From: Carboxylicivirga linearis
GTDB lineage: Bacteria > Bacteroidota > Bacteroidia > Bacteroidales > Marinilabiliaceae
DNA: 64,000 bases
Reading direction: 5' to 3'
Assembly (NCBI RefSeq): GCF_018271995.1
Contig: NZ_JAGUCO010000001.1
Span: 1 to 64,000 of the forward strand
Shown here: positions 1-8,120 of the stretch, piece after piece
Layout: each line of letters begins with the position of its first letter
Position numbering within the stretch: position 1 is the first letter of the stretch
Made by a program: the position numbers and the translations under genes
Notes under the pieces: model-generated
Seen by the model: the letters and a program-made list of their open reading frames with translations, nothing else
Databases searched by the model: none
What the model was told of the DNA's origin: nothing

Positions 1-149
1 AACAACACCTTAAGAGTGGTTATTAACACCTTTAGATAGTCTAACAATACCTCCAGTCTGCTTGTCAACACCTTTTGTAAGTGTGATAATATCTTTAGAT
101 AATACAATAATTTCTTAAGAGTAGATAAAAACACCTTAAGACCATTCAT
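1..149 (-). CDS. Possible partial ORF of leucine heptads (array-encoded)
   Basis: From an ATG at 149-147 the minus strand stays open to the window edge for 49 codons. The predicted peptide is a run of heptads of the form LKVLxxx (LKVFLST, LKKLLYY, LKILSHL, QKVLTSR, LEVLLDY, LKVLITT). Leucine or another aliphatic residue at heptad positions 1 and 4 would suit an amphipathic helix or coiled coil. An in-frame TAA lies upstream at 173-171 and no clear ribosome binding site is seen. The openness could be a by-product of a stop-free 21-base repeat, so coding status is uncertain. The related array at 56318-56570 carries stops in the equivalent frame, which argues for caution. Confidence 0.3.
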   Translation of the reverse strand, partial: MNGLKVFLSTLKKLLYYLKILSHLQKVLTSRLEVLLDYLKVLITTLKVL

Positions 150-158
150 CAACAAAAA
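1..158. repeat. 21-bp periodic degenerate tandem array, cut by left edge
   Basis: On the + strand a conserved AACACCTTwAGA-like half-unit starts at 4, 25, 46, 67, 88, 109, 130 and 151. All seven intervals are exactly 21 bases. The other 9-10 bases of each unit vary freely. The array appears to continue beyond the left edge. The minus strand is open in one frame and reads as leucine-rich heptads (see the partial ORF entry). The period also equals two turns of B-DNA, so a non-coding, helically phased role is an alternative. A second array with the same period but a different core lies at 56318-56570. Confidence 0.75.
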
Positions 159-561
159 AATATTATTAACTTATGTGGTTTTTCTCTTTCAGAAGGCTAT
201 AACCATACATTATTACGATAGGGTTGCTTAGTACAAAGGTGTTAATGTCTATATAATTAAGAATAATTATAAATTATATATGATATTGTATTAATTTATG
301 TAATTGATACTATTGATATTTATCTGATCGCATCCCTTTGTATCTGTTAAATAGTAAGCAATACGATAGATTTCAGTCACTATCAAATTTATTCTTAATC
401 AAACAAAATGCTGTTACTCACGCTCACTATTAGTATTCTGTTACTACATATTAATTTATTATATTCAAATAACATTTTAGCCCCCTGATCCCCGGAAATT
501 CTTTCCGCGCCTCACCGTTAACGCAACTATGTAAGATCTAATTCTTTCAAAACTTACTTTT
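150..561. other. Intergenic AT-rich spacer
   Basis: About 410 bases between the periodic array and the first gene. It is very AT-rich, apart from a short GC-rich patch near 480-525. I see no open reading frame, RNA gene or clear hairpin here, and no clear TAnnTTTG box close to the downstream start. Confidence 0.5.
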
Positions 562-1215
562 ATGAAGATTAACTTTGGATTCTCTATTGCCGAACTGCTG
601 CAACGCAACGATAAGTTACTAATAGTAATAAAACGTGATGCAGAACAATTTAAAGGTTATGGTTCGGGCAATGAATTACCAGAAAAAATGGCCACTTTGG
701 GGTCTTCCCTCAAAGAAATGCCATCTAATGATTACTACGAAGGAGAGCAAAAACTACTTACCAATCAAAAAGCAGAAATACGATTGGCACTTGAGAATGA
801 TATAAACGATTTGCGAAATCGTGTACGTCTAACCTACGGTTCTAAATCGGTAGAATATGATATTTTCCGGTTTGGTCGAATTCATCAACTAAGCGATAAC
901 GAGTTGGTACAGCACGCTTTGCACGTTGTTAAAACAGCAGAGCCTCGTTTAGACAAACTGTCGGGCCGTCAGGTTACGCAAAGCTTGCTTGATTCAATTT
1001 TAGGTAACCGAACGTTATTAGATGATATTATTGATAAGCAAAGCATTGCTATGTCCTTGCGTAGCGAAAAATCGCTTGAACGTAAAACGCTGGCAAATGA
1101 ACTATACGGCCTCATTAGTGAGGCCTGCGACATTGGAAAACTGATATGGCAAGAAAAAAAACGAAGCCTATTACACCGACTATGTCATTTATGGTTCGTC
1201 GAAATCAATAGCTGA
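562..1215 (+). CDS. Hypothetical protein, C-terminus frameshifted at an A8 run
   Basis: A 217-residue soluble protein with no signal peptide or membrane segment. It is mostly helical and rich in charged residues. I do not recognise a functional domain; the sequence resembles a Bacteroidota-specific family of uncharacterised proteins (impression only). After residue ~198 the frame changes at eight adenines (1154-1161). If one A is skipped, the reading continues as KNEAYYTDYVIYGSSKS and ends in an acidic tail at the TAA at 1247-1249, giving about 228 residues. That alternative tail looks more natural than the annotated ending (RSLLHRLCHLWFVEINS). The gene is therefore either slightly broken, affected by a homopolymer read error, or read by slippage. 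It ends just before a terminator hairpin. Confidence 0.6.
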   Translation: MKINFGFSIAELLQRNDKLLIVIKRDAEQFKGYGSGNELPEKMATLGSSLKEMPSNDYYEGEQKLLTNQKAEIRLALENDINDLRNRVRLTYGSKSVEYDIFRFGRIHQLSDNELVQHALHVVKTAEPRLDKLSGRQVTQSLLDSILGNRTLLDDIIDKQSIAMSLRSEKSLERKTLANELYGLISEACDIGKLIWQEKKRSLLHRLCHLWFVEINS

Positions 1216-1278
1216 ACAAACCGAAGATGAAAATAGCGAAGTAGCATAAATCGTCAGTATTATTTTAGGGGTTAGTTT

Positions 1279-1318
1279 AAAGGCTTTGGAGTAGCAATAT
1301 TCCGAAGCCTTTTTCTTT
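1279..1318 (+). terminator. Rho-independent terminator
   Basis: AAAGGCTTTGGA pairs with TCCGAAGCCTTT (one G-U pair) around a short loop, followed by a T-rich run. It lies 30 bases after the frame-corrected end of the preceding gene. Confidence 0.75.
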
Positions 1319-1514
1319 TAAGGTTTTTCATTTTGCTTTGAGAAGGCATTATTGTTTGGCGTATCCTTTTGTGTTTAATCTATCACAGAAATACTGTCAT
1401 AAAACAGAATCACTTTAAAAAGTTGTGGAGAATCTGAACGTTAACGTTAAACTCTATCTATATTCGAATAACTTTATGAACCAGAATCACCCTAATCGAA
1501 ACAAAGTTTCGAAC

Positions 1515-1628
1515 TTCGGATTGTCAGTGATAGTTGCGAACATGGCGGAATGGTGGCTTCGAGGAACGAGAAGTTGTACCTGAAGCCATAAGTTCGTCAA
1601 CGTTGCGTAGCAATCGCCTCAATCCGAA
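1515..1628. repeat. Inverted-repeat element in intergenic region
   Basis: TTCGGATTG at 1515-1523 is exactly inverted at 1620-1628, bounding about 114 bases with further local self-complementarity. It has no ORF. It sits in a 950-base gene-free stretch (1250-2206) that also holds a MITE-like element, an orphan terminator-type hairpin and a second inverted-repeat element. It may be a decayed small mobile repeat. Confidence 0.4.
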
Positions 1629-1755
1629 AGATTTTTGATTCCTTTTTCTATAAAAGGAATAATAGTATTCCTCGCTCAAGCTGCGTTGCTGAGGTCGGAG
1701 TGACGAGATAACAATATTTGTTAAGGCTTATCTTTTAACCTTGATGAGGTATATG

Positions 1756-1963
1756 AGGATGTCCAAAACCTAAACATCAAAAACAACGTTTGTTTCAATT
1801 GGTAATAATATATTATTCTACGTTACCCCTAATTGGCTTTGCCGATCTTCGATTCCTGAAGGGGACTTAAGCCTCCCTTTTAGGGGAGGTTTGGTGGGGT
1901 AAAATGTAAGTAAAGTTAAAATTGAAAGATTCCGTGTTTGCAAAATTACTTTTGGGACACCCT
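1756..1963. mobile_element. MITE-like non-coding element, copy 1
   Basis: About 208 bases bounded by AGGATGTCC and its imperfect inverse GGACACCCT. The terminal inverted repeats extend inward some 40 bases with mismatches. The centre contains the hairpin CCTCCCTTTTAGGGGAGG between ACCCCT and GGGGTAA flanks. A second copy with the same layout lies at 6031-6218. No transposase is present, so mobilisation in trans is inferred. Confidence 0.65.
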
Positions 1964-1972
1964 GAGGCAATG

Positions 1973-2008
1973 CAAAAGGCTATCCGAACTTAATCAGATA
2001 GCCTTTTG
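1973..2008. terminator. Terminator-type hairpin without an adjacent gene
   Basis: CAAAAGGCTAT and ATAGCCTTTTG form a perfect 11-bp stem. It is more than 700 bases from the upstream gene, which has its own terminator, and about 200 bases beyond the 3' end of the leftward LRR gene. The sequence after the right arm (CCTTTTGTGTTTAATCTATCA) is also present near 1365, suggesting a local duplication. Confidence 0.5.
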
Positions 2009-2060
2009 TGTTTAATCTATCATAAAACCCGGATTATGTATTAGAACATCGTTATGAACA

Positions 2061-2162
2061 TTGAAAGTGCCATAAAACAAGGCTTTACTGAGACGAGGCA
2101 TAGCATCGTTCTGGTAAGTTGAAGTGAAGCAGCGAAGCGTCTTGTTTTGAGGCAATTTCAAG
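2061..2162. repeat. Inverted-repeat element (~100 bp)
   Basis: TTGAAAGTGCCATAAAACAAGG at the left is matched at about 18 of 22 positions by the inverted right end near 2141-2162. The interior is non-coding. The structure is that of a small MITE or a long imperfect hairpin. Confidence 0.5.
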
Positions 2163-2206
2163 GTGTAATAGATTTTCTAATGCATATTGCGGGTTAAAGT
2201 ATTGTC

Positions 2207-3649
2207 TTAAAACTTCACTTTACAATCGGGTAAAAGCTTAGCCACTTTATCTAATTCGCTTTGAGGAAGTGGATTTCCTTTAAGAATTAAGCTTTTCAAT
2301 TCTTTTAGCTCTCCCAATTCATCAGGAATAGCAGTAATCTTATTTTTAGAAAGATCGAGTTTCTTAAGATTTTGCAGCTTCTTTATTTCGGTAGGAATGG
2401 TTTCAATATCCTGTCCTTTAAAATAAATGTAATTCAATTGAGTTAAATCACATACTTCAACCGGAAACTCACCCAGCTTCTGAAACGACATATACATCAG
2501 CATATATCCTTGAGTGGCCGACTGAGTAATCATTCCTTCATATTTATTCAACTCCCCTGAATCAACCGCTTTATCATGTGCCTCTTTAGCAGCCATTAGT
2601 TCGTTACCTTGCTGATTAGAGGCATAGGTGTTGTAATCGCTCTTGAAAGTATCAAAAGCATCCATACCTTTATTTTCAACCACTACCTTATGTTCCGATA
2701 AGTCAACCTCAGCATCTTTGTTCATCAGGTAATAAGTATTCTGCTCACGACAACGATCATTCAGAGCCTCCCACTTCATGGTGCGGTTGTTGGTTGTACC
2801 GGCATAAATATTTAATGCCTTCCGCGATTGTACAATAGCATCATCGTATTTCTGAAGATAAGCATACGCCAATGCCATATTAGCTCGTAAGGTACCGGCT
2901 ACTTTTTTATTAATTCGCGATTTACGATCGTTCAGATTGGTTTCTTCCAGTTCCTTTTCCCATGCAGCAATCGACTTTTCTAAAAGGGCTTTGCCTTCGG
3001 CATTTTCATAGTCATTATTCAATAACTCATAACCTTTGGCAGCCTGTTGGGCTACCTCTAATAGTGAATCGTAGTTATGATCTTTATTGGTTTTAGGACT
3101 GAATACTTCTACTTGCTCCGGAACGTAATGAAACATTACAGCCTGATCGATAAAATTCTGGGCTTCGGTGGTTACAGCCTTGTATTCATCTGTCGCCAGA
3201 TCCTGAGTAAAGCCTTCTTCCTGTTTTTTCCAGATATCAACTAATATTTGTTCGATAAAATAACATTCATCTTTTCCGAATAATACCTGCGAGTCATCAC
3301 CATTGGAAGTGTATTTGCTAAACAATACCTTACCCGATGCATCGTTTACCCGTAATATGGCAGCCGGTGTTTTATAATTGATGTTGTAGTAAAAGTTTTC
3401 AATTGCTTTGGCATCTTTAATGCTTGCTCCTTTGGCTTTACAAAGATTAGTGCCTTTTAGTACTTTTTTGTCGCCCAAGCTAATGCTATTGTGAGCCACT
3501 TCGGCTGTAATGCCGCTCCAATTAATATCTTTAACCGGAATACGAGGGTAGGTGAGGTATGAAGTTTCAACAGTGATGTCCTCAATTTTTTGCGAAAAAG
3601 TAGTAAAACTAATAAAGCCTACTAATAGTAATAATGCAGTTCTTTTCAT
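2207..3649 (-). CDS. Secreted leucine-rich-repeat protein
   Basis: A 480-residue protein with a clear N-terminal signal peptide (MKRTALLLLVGFISFTTFSQ). The middle, about residues 190-290, contains TPR-like helices (ALAYAYLQKYDDAIVQSRKAL). The C-terminal ~80 residues are leucine-rich repeats of the LxxLxLSxNxIxxIPxxL type. LRRs generally mediate protein-protein contacts, and export to the periplasm or beyond is predicted from the signal. It stands alone, convergent with the gene at 562 across the repeat-rich spacer. No enzyme motif is seen, so its partner and role are unknown. Confidence 0.75.
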   Translation of the reverse strand: MKRTALLLLVGFISFTTFSQKIEDITVETSYLTYPRIPVKDINWSGITAEVAHNSISLGDKKVLKGTNLCKAKGASIKDAKAIENFYYNINYKTPAAILRVNDASGKVLFSKYTSNGDDSQVLFGKDECYFIEQILVDIWKKQEEGFTQDLATDEYKAVTTEAQNFIDQAVMFHYVPEQVEVFSPKTNKDHNYDSLLEVAQQAAKGYELLNNDYENAEGKALLEKSIAAWEKELEETNLNDRKSRINKKVAGTLRANMALAYAYLQKYDDAIVQSRKALNIYAGTTNNRTMKWEALNDRCREQNTYYLMNKDAEVDLSEHKVVVENKGMDAFDTFKSDYNTYASNQQGNELMAAKEAHDKAVDSGELNKYEGMITQSATQGYMLMYMSFQKLGEFPVEVCDLTQLNYIYFKGQDIETIPTEIKKLQNLKKLDLSKNKITAIPDELGELKELKSLILKGNPLPQSELDKVAKLLPDCKVKF

Positions 3650-3925
3650 TTGTTTTCAGATTTAGTTAAAAAGGTTAACGGCTGCTTTTACTAGTATTCA
3701 CATAAAAGGTTACAAGGTGTATATTAACAGGATGTTATGAAAAAGGATGGGACTTATATTTTTAGGTAATGTATCTGAAAATTAAAATATGAAACGAATC
3801 CAGCCATGAAGTGTAAGCAGTTGTTTCATTTTAATGCTAACATAAAGTCATCTTTCGGTAATTATTTTATACCTGATTTCAACGATTTGATACTCATTAG
3901 AATTCTCATTCTCGCTTGTGATTTC
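3650..3925. other. Divergent intergenic region
   Basis: Spacer between the leftward LRR gene and the rightward small-ORF/pgi region. It is AT-rich and must carry the LRR-gene promoter, but I see no clear -7 box on the minus strand and no RNA gene. Confidence 0.4.
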
Positions 3926-3933
3926 TATATTTG
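3926..3933 (+). promoter_or_regulatory. Bacteroidota -7 box (TATATTTG)
   Basis: An exact TAnnTTTG match. With the usual spacing, transcription would start near 3940, almost at the ATG (3942) of a small ORF. No convincing -33 TTTG is present at 17-20 bases upstream. It is the best promoter candidate for pgi, which would then have a ~165-base leader. Confidence 0.5.
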
Positions 3934-3941
3934 CATTTTAA

Positions 3942-4040
3942 ATGATGAAATGTCGTTGTTTTGCTTGTATGGCCTCCGCGGCTAGAGCGGTAAGAAATCA
4001 GGTTAAAGAAAGCAATAATGAAGATTCATTTTTAGTATAA
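3942..4040 (+). CDS. Cys-rich 32-residue leader-peptide candidate upstream of pgi
   Basis: ATGATGAAATGTCGTTGTTT... encodes 32 residues beginning MMKCRCFACMASAARAVRNQ, with three cysteines in the first nine residues, then a basic and an acidic segment. It begins just after the predicted transcription start from the TATATTTG box at 3926, so it would be translated leaderless or nearly so. It ends 65 bases before pgi. A cysteine cluster near the N-terminus is the hallmark of cysteine-sensing leader peptides in other bacteria, but no such role is known to me for pgi. The ORF is too short for statistical support. Confidence 0.4.
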   Translation: MMKCRCFACMASAARAVRNQVKESNNEDSFLV

Positions 4041-4105
4041 CTGAATAGATAAAGTCAACACAACCCAATACTTATTTCCGTATACCAAGAACTAAAATAA
4101 TAAAC

Positions 4106-5755
4106 ATGTTACCAAGTATCAATCCAACTACAACTAAAGCGTGGAAAGCGCTTGAAGAGTATTATGCTGAGTTCAAAGATTCTCAGATGAAAGACTTGTT
4201 TGCTGCTGATGCAAAACGTTTCGACAAATACTCATTAATCTTTGAAGATATTCTACTGGACTTTTCGAAAAACCGAGTTGACGACAAGGTATTGAGCCTG
4301 TTGCTTCAGCTGGCTGAAGAGTGTGGTTTAAAAAGCGCTATCGAAGCTGAGTTTGGTGGAGATAAAATCAATGTAACCGAAGATCGTGCTGTATTACACG
4401 TGGCTTTGCGTAATCGCAGTAACACACCTATTATGGTGGATGGCGAAGATGTAATGCCTAAAGTGAATGCGGTATTAGATCAGATGAAAGCCTTCTCTGA
4501 GAAGATTATCTCAGGCGATTGGAAAGGATACAGCGGTAAAGCTATTACCGATATTGTAAACATTGGTATTGGTGGTTCCGACTTAGGTCCGTTGATGGTT
4601 ACTGAGGCTTTAAAACCCTACAAAAAGGAAAACATCAACCTGCATTTTGTTTCTAATGTTGATGGTACTCATATTGCTGAGACATTGAAAAATGTAAATC
4701 CTGAAACCACTCTTTTCATCATTGCTTCTAAAACATTTACTACACAGGAAACAATGACCAACGCCAACTCGGCTAAGTCGTGGTTCTTAGAAGCTGCTAA
4801 AGACGAAGCTGCTGTAGCTAAACACTTCGTTGCTTTGTCAACCAACGCTGAGGCTGTTTCTGCTTTCGGTATCGACACTGCCAATATGTTCGAATTCTGG
4901 AACTGGGTAGGTGGTCGTTACTCATTGTGGTCGGCTATTGGTTTAAGCATTGCTTGTGGTATCGGTTTCGAAAACTACCAGGCCTTGTTAGAAGGAGCTC
5001 ATGCCATGGATCAACATTTCAGCACAGCTTCATTTGATAAGAACCTTCCGGTTATTTTGGCAATGATTGGTGTTTGGTACAACAACTTTTATGGTGCTGA
5101 AACAGAAGCAATCTTACCATACGATCAATACATGCACCGTTTCTCAGCTTATTTCCAACAAGGAAACATGGAAAGTAACGGTAAGTACGTTGACCGCAAC
5201 GGCGAAAAAGTGACTTATCAAACAGGTCCAATCCTTTGGGGTGAGCCGGGAACCAATGGTCAGCATGCATTTTATCAGTTGATACACCAGGGAACGAAAT
5301 TGATTCCTTGTGATTTTATGGCAACTGCCAAAACACACAATCCATTAAGCGATCACCATCCTAAATTGTTGGCTAACTTCTTTGCACAGACCGAAGCCAT
5401 GATGGTGGGTAAAACTGAGGAGCAGGTAACAGCTGAGTTGAAAGCGGCAGGTAAATCAGATGCTGAAATCGCAGCCTTATTACCATTTAAAGTATTCTTA
5501 GGTAATATTCCTACCAACTCTATTTTGATGAAGCAGTTGGATCCTCGCACTTTGGGTGCTTTGATTGCCATGTATGAGCACAAGATTTTTGTACAAGGTG
5601 TAATCTGGAATATCTATAGCTTCGACCAATGGGGTGTTGAGCTAGGTAAACAATTAGCCAATGCTATCTTACCTGAGTTGGTAAACGATGAGAAAGTAAC
5701 TTCGCATGATGGATCGACTAATGGTTTAGTAAATGCATACAAAGCAATGAAATAA
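4106..5755 (+). CDS. pgi: Glucose-6-phosphate isomerase
   Basis: A 549-residue cytoplasmic enzyme interconverting glucose-6-phosphate and fructose-6-phosphate, the second step of glycolysis. Length and motifs match the classical bacterial PGI family: [13 protein letters not shown] in the sugar-phosphate-binding region, [17 protein letters not shown], the signature region [18 protein letters not shown], and the C-terminal signature-like [21 protein letters not shown]. The start ATG at 4106 gives the expected N-terminus ([17 protein letters not shown]). It is apparently monocistronic, preceded by the small ORF at 3942 and followed by a repeat and a terminator. Confidence 0.98.
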   Translation: MLPSINPTTTKAWKALEEYYAEFKDSQMKDLFAADAKRFDKYSLIFEDILLDFSKNRVDDKVLSLLLQLAEECGLKSAIEAEFGGDKINVTEDRAVLHVALRNRSNTPIMVDGEDVMPKVNAVLDQMKAFSEKIISGDWKGYSGKAITDIVNIGIGGSDLGPLMVTEALKPYKKENINLHFVSNVDGTHIAETLKNVNPETTLFIIASKTFTTQETMTNANSAKSWFLEAAKDEAAVAKHFVALSTNAEAVSAFGIDTANMFEFWNWVGGRYSLWSAIGLSIACGIGFENYQALLEGAHAMDQHFSTASFDKNLPVILAMIGVWYNNFYGAETEAILPYDQYMHRFSAYFQQGNMESNGKYVDRNGEKVTYQTGPILWGEPGTNGQHAFYQLIHQGTKLIPCDFMATAKTHNPLSDHHPKLLANFFAQTEAMMVGKTEEQVTAELKAAGKSDAEIAALLPFKVFLGNIPTNSILMKQLDPRTLGALIAMYEHKIFVQGVIWNIYSFDQWGVELGKQLANAILPELVNDEKVTSHDGSTNGLVNAYKAMK

Positions 5756-5764
5756 TTAGACTTA

Positions 5765-5912
5765 GTAAGAAAACTCCATTTTTTACGTTACGCTTGTTTC
5801 AAAATTGGTCATTTACGAAAGTAAACTCCTAATTTATCATCTGCGCAAGCCCTGTCTGCCGACAGGCAGGCTTAAAAATGAAGCTTTCTAATCAAAGACT
5901 CAGTTTTCTTAC
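5765..5912. repeat. Inverted-repeat element with internal hairpin
   Basis: GTAAGAAAACT at 5765-5775 is exactly inverted at 5902-5912. Inside, CCTGTCTGCCGACAGGCAGG (5851-5870) is self-complementary in two overlapping ways; this kind of sequence is a frequent dispersed repeat in Bacteroidota (general knowledge). Non-coding, about 148 bases, MITE-like. Confidence 0.5.
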
Positions 5913-5946
5913 AAGTACTAATTAATTAATTCAGAATATTTAATAG

Positions 5947-5980
5947 AAAGGCTGTCCACTGCGGATGGCCTTTTCTTTTA
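5947..5980 (+). terminator. Rho-independent terminator downstream of pgi
   Basis: AAAGGCTGTCC pairs with GGATGGCCTTTT around a five-base loop and is followed by a T-rich tract. It lies 190 bases after pgi, beyond the inverted-repeat element, so the element may have been inserted between gene and terminator. Confidence 0.65.
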
Positions 5981-6030
5981 GTTCTAAGTCCGGAGCTTGA
6001 AGTCCAAAGCTGATTATAGCATTATCGAAG

Positions 6031-6218
6031 AGGGGATCCAAAAACTAAACATCACAACAACGTTAGTTTCAATTTGTAATAAATATCACTTTATGTCACC
6101 CCTACATCCACTGAAGGGGACTTAAGCCTCCCTTTTAGGGGAGGTTTGGTGGGGTAAATGAAAGTTAAGTTACAAATTGAAAGATTGCGTATTTGCGGAA
6201 TTATTTTTTGGATACCCT
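6031..6218. mobile_element. MITE-like non-coding element, copy 2
   Basis: About 188 bases bounded by AGGGGATCC and GGATACCCT. An inner perfect 13-bp inverted repeat (TTTCAATTTGTAA / TTACAAATTGAAA) is present. The central block CTGAAGGGGACTTAAGCC and the hairpin CCTCCCTTTTAGGGGAGG are identical to those of copy 1 at 1756-1963. No coding capacity. Confidence 0.65.
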
Positions 6219-6311
6219 CTTCCCTATAACACAATATAGGACTACGGACTATTATCTTGAAAATCGGTCCGATTATTGTTATATATTTGGTCTGACTTAA
6301 TATGATGAGAT

Positions 6312-6995
6312 ATGGTGAGAATTCAATTTTTACTGCTTGTGTTTTGTATTAGTTTTATTGCTAAAGCTCAGAATGAATCCATGATTGGTATCATTGGTCA
6401 TAAGGATTCTACCCATATTTCTTACGCAGATTCTTTGTCCGATAAACGCTTTTTGTTAGGGAAACCAATTTTAGAAGATAAATTAAATAGATTTTCGTTA
6501 ACTACAGAAGTAGGAACCAGTGTAGCTGTTAATTTCGATGGAGGTTTTGGCACCAACTTGTATGTTGCACCGCAATTATGGTATGTGCCAAATGAGAAAT
6601 GGCAATTTAATGTTACGCCTGTTATCAGCCGAAGTACCTATCATGATATGCCTATCTGGATTGCACCCGGTTATGTTTCCACTTTTGATGGAACAGCAAC
6701 GCATGTTGGATTGTATGCGCAAGGTTCGTATAATGTAAATGAGAAGTTATATGTGGGAGGCTCCGTTATGGCTAATTCAACCATGTTTGAAAACGATAAT
6801 ATCAGTATGCCTGTACCTAATTTAAATAGTATAGGTACTTCCGCTTTTGTAGGGTATAAGTTTTCAGATAGCTTTAAGGTGGAAGCTGAATTTGGCGTAG
6901 GACGAAATACAAATGGAAATTTCAACACTTGGGGATCACCTATGAATCCTTTTATGATGACTCCCAGAACACGTAATCCCTACGATCGGTATTGA
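6312..6995 (+). CDS. Small predicted outer-membrane or periplasmic protein
   Basis: 227 residues with a signal peptide (MVRIQFLLLVFCISFIAKAQ). The mature part alternates aromatic and polar residues in short strands (LYVAPQLWYVPNEKWQFNVTPVIS, LYAQGSYNVNEKLYVGGSVMA), consistent with a small beta-barrel. The C-terminus (MMTPRTRNPYDRY) ends in an aromatic but not the usual Phe. I recognise no family. It is monocistronic, preceded by MITE-like copy 2 and followed by a leftward gene. Confidence 0.55.
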   Translation: MVRIQFLLLVFCISFIAKAQNESMIGIIGHKDSTHISYADSLSDKRFLLGKPILEDKLNRFSLTTEVGTSVAVNFDGGFGTNLYVAPQLWYVPNEKWQFNVTPVISRSTYHDMPIWIAPGYVSTFDGTATHVGLYAQGSYNVNEKLYVGGSVMANSTMFENDNISMPVPNLNSIGTSAFVGYKFSDSFKVEAEFGVGRNTNGNFNTWGSPMNPFMMTPRTRNPYDRY

Positions 6996-7098
6996 TTACG
7001 AATTCTTACTGATTAGCAAGAACCATTATTTATCAGCTTTTGTGTGACATTGAACCCCATTGGAGTTTTAAATATCTGAAGGACATTAACAATAATAG

Positions 7099-7117
7099 CC
7101 CTATGCGAAGCATAGGG
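7099..7117. repeat. REP-like hairpin
   Basis: CCCTATGC-GAA-GCATAGGG is a perfect 8-bp stem with a three-base loop. It sits in a block starting near 7052 (TTGAACCCCATTGG...) that resembles dispersed palindromic repeats common in Bacteroidota intergenic DNA (general knowledge). Confidence 0.45.
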
Positions 7118-7184
7118 AACAAATACACAGATATACTCCCGAAAGGTGGTTGAACATTATCGCTCTTTATCTCCGGTTTAAATT

Positions 7185-7862
7185 TTACGAATTCTTACTG
7201 ATCATCTTTAACGAATCCATATTAATAATATTGATCTGACGCCCATCTAACTTAATGATTTGATCTTTTTCAAATTCCTTTAAAAACTTAATGGTACTCT
7301 CACTGGTGATTGACGCAAAATCGGCTATATCCTGCCTCGACATATGCTCAAATACAGGAACTCCTTCCGCTTCAAAAGTAGAAAGGTAAATAAGTGTGGA
7401 TGCCAGTTTTCCACGCATCTGTTTATATGAGATATTACTGATGATTTCGAGATAACGATTTTCAATCTGATAATTACGCGATGTGATTTTTAATCCGAAC
7501 TCAGGATTGGAGACTAAAAGATCTTTCAGGGCATCTTTATCCACCATACATATAATTGAATCTTTCATGGCTACTGCAGAGTAGGGGTACACCTCTTCGC
7601 CAAAAACAGATGAGAAAGCCAAAAAATCACCCTGAGTCTTCAACTGAAGATTAATTTGTTTGGTGCCCGCTGTTTGCAGATATACACGTACCAGACCATC
7701 CACCACGAATAAAACATGGGTAGCAAAAGCACCCTGTTTCATCACATTTTCTCCTTTCAGGTATATGATACGAGCTTTTTTATCTTTTAAAATTTTAAGT
7801 TCTTCATCAGAAAGAAATTTAAAACATTCTGATGTTTCCTGAAGACTCTTCTCTTGCTCCAT
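7185..7862 (-). CDS. Crp/Fnr-family transcriptional regulator
   Basis: 225 residues. The N-terminal ~130 residues form a cyclic-nucleotide-binding-type jelly roll (GENVMKQGAFATHVLFVVDGLVRVYL; GDFLAFSSVFGEEVYPYSAVAM). The C-terminus has a winged helix (SRQDIADFASITSESTIKFLKEFEKDQIIKL). It lacks the cysteine set of oxygen-sensing FNR, so it is not an iron-sulphur sensor, and the effector cannot be read from the sequence. It stands alone on the minus strand between an outer-membrane-type gene and hppA. A -7-like box (TAATTTTG, minus strand, 7886-7893) lies about 25 bases upstream of the start. Confidence 0.85.
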   Translation of the reverse strand: MEQEKSLQETSECFKFLSDEELKILKDKKARIIYLKGENVMKQGAFATHVLFVVDGLVRVYLQTAGTKQINLQLKTQGDFLAFSSVFGEEVYPYSAVAMKDSIICMVDKDALKDLLVSNPEFGLKITSRNYQIENRYLEIISNISYKQMRGKLASTLIYLSTFEAEGVPVFEHMSRQDIADFASITSESTIKFLKEFEKDQIIKLDGRQINIINMDSLKMISKNS

Positions 7863-8069
7863 GTATTAAATAATCTAATGAAGGTCAAAATTAAGAGAAA
7901 ATACTTTTTGAGAAAGGTTAAATATAAATGACTTTTTAATATTGATAGTCGAAAATACAGTTTGATTGAAACAATGGGATAGATTATGTGTTTTACAGAA
8001 TAGAAAGAAGAAGATGTCCTATTTATTAATTTAAACCGTTTAACACACCTGTATCAACAATCAGGTAAA

Positions 8070-8100
8070 AAGAATCCCGTTGAAAGCCAACGGGATTCTT
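8070..8100 (-). terminator. Terminator of hppA
   Basis: AAGAATCCCGTTG and CAACGGGATTCTT pair perfectly around a short loop, followed on the minus strand by a T-run. It lies 20 bases beyond the hppA stop. Confidence 0.85.
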
Positions 8101-8120
8101 ACTTTATATGGTAGAATTAT

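Larger units (their letters stand above)
5756..6311. other. Repeat-rich intergenic region after pgi
   Basis: No gene is seen in this 556-base gap. It holds an inverted-repeat element (5765-5912), a terminator (5947-5980) and MITE-like copy 2 (6031-6218). The remainder is AT-rich spacer. Confidence 0.6.

Noticed and set aside
7185-7862. Oxygen-sensing FNR assignment for the Crp-family regulator
   Set aside because: The N-terminal and internal cysteines needed for a 4Fe-4S cluster are missing.
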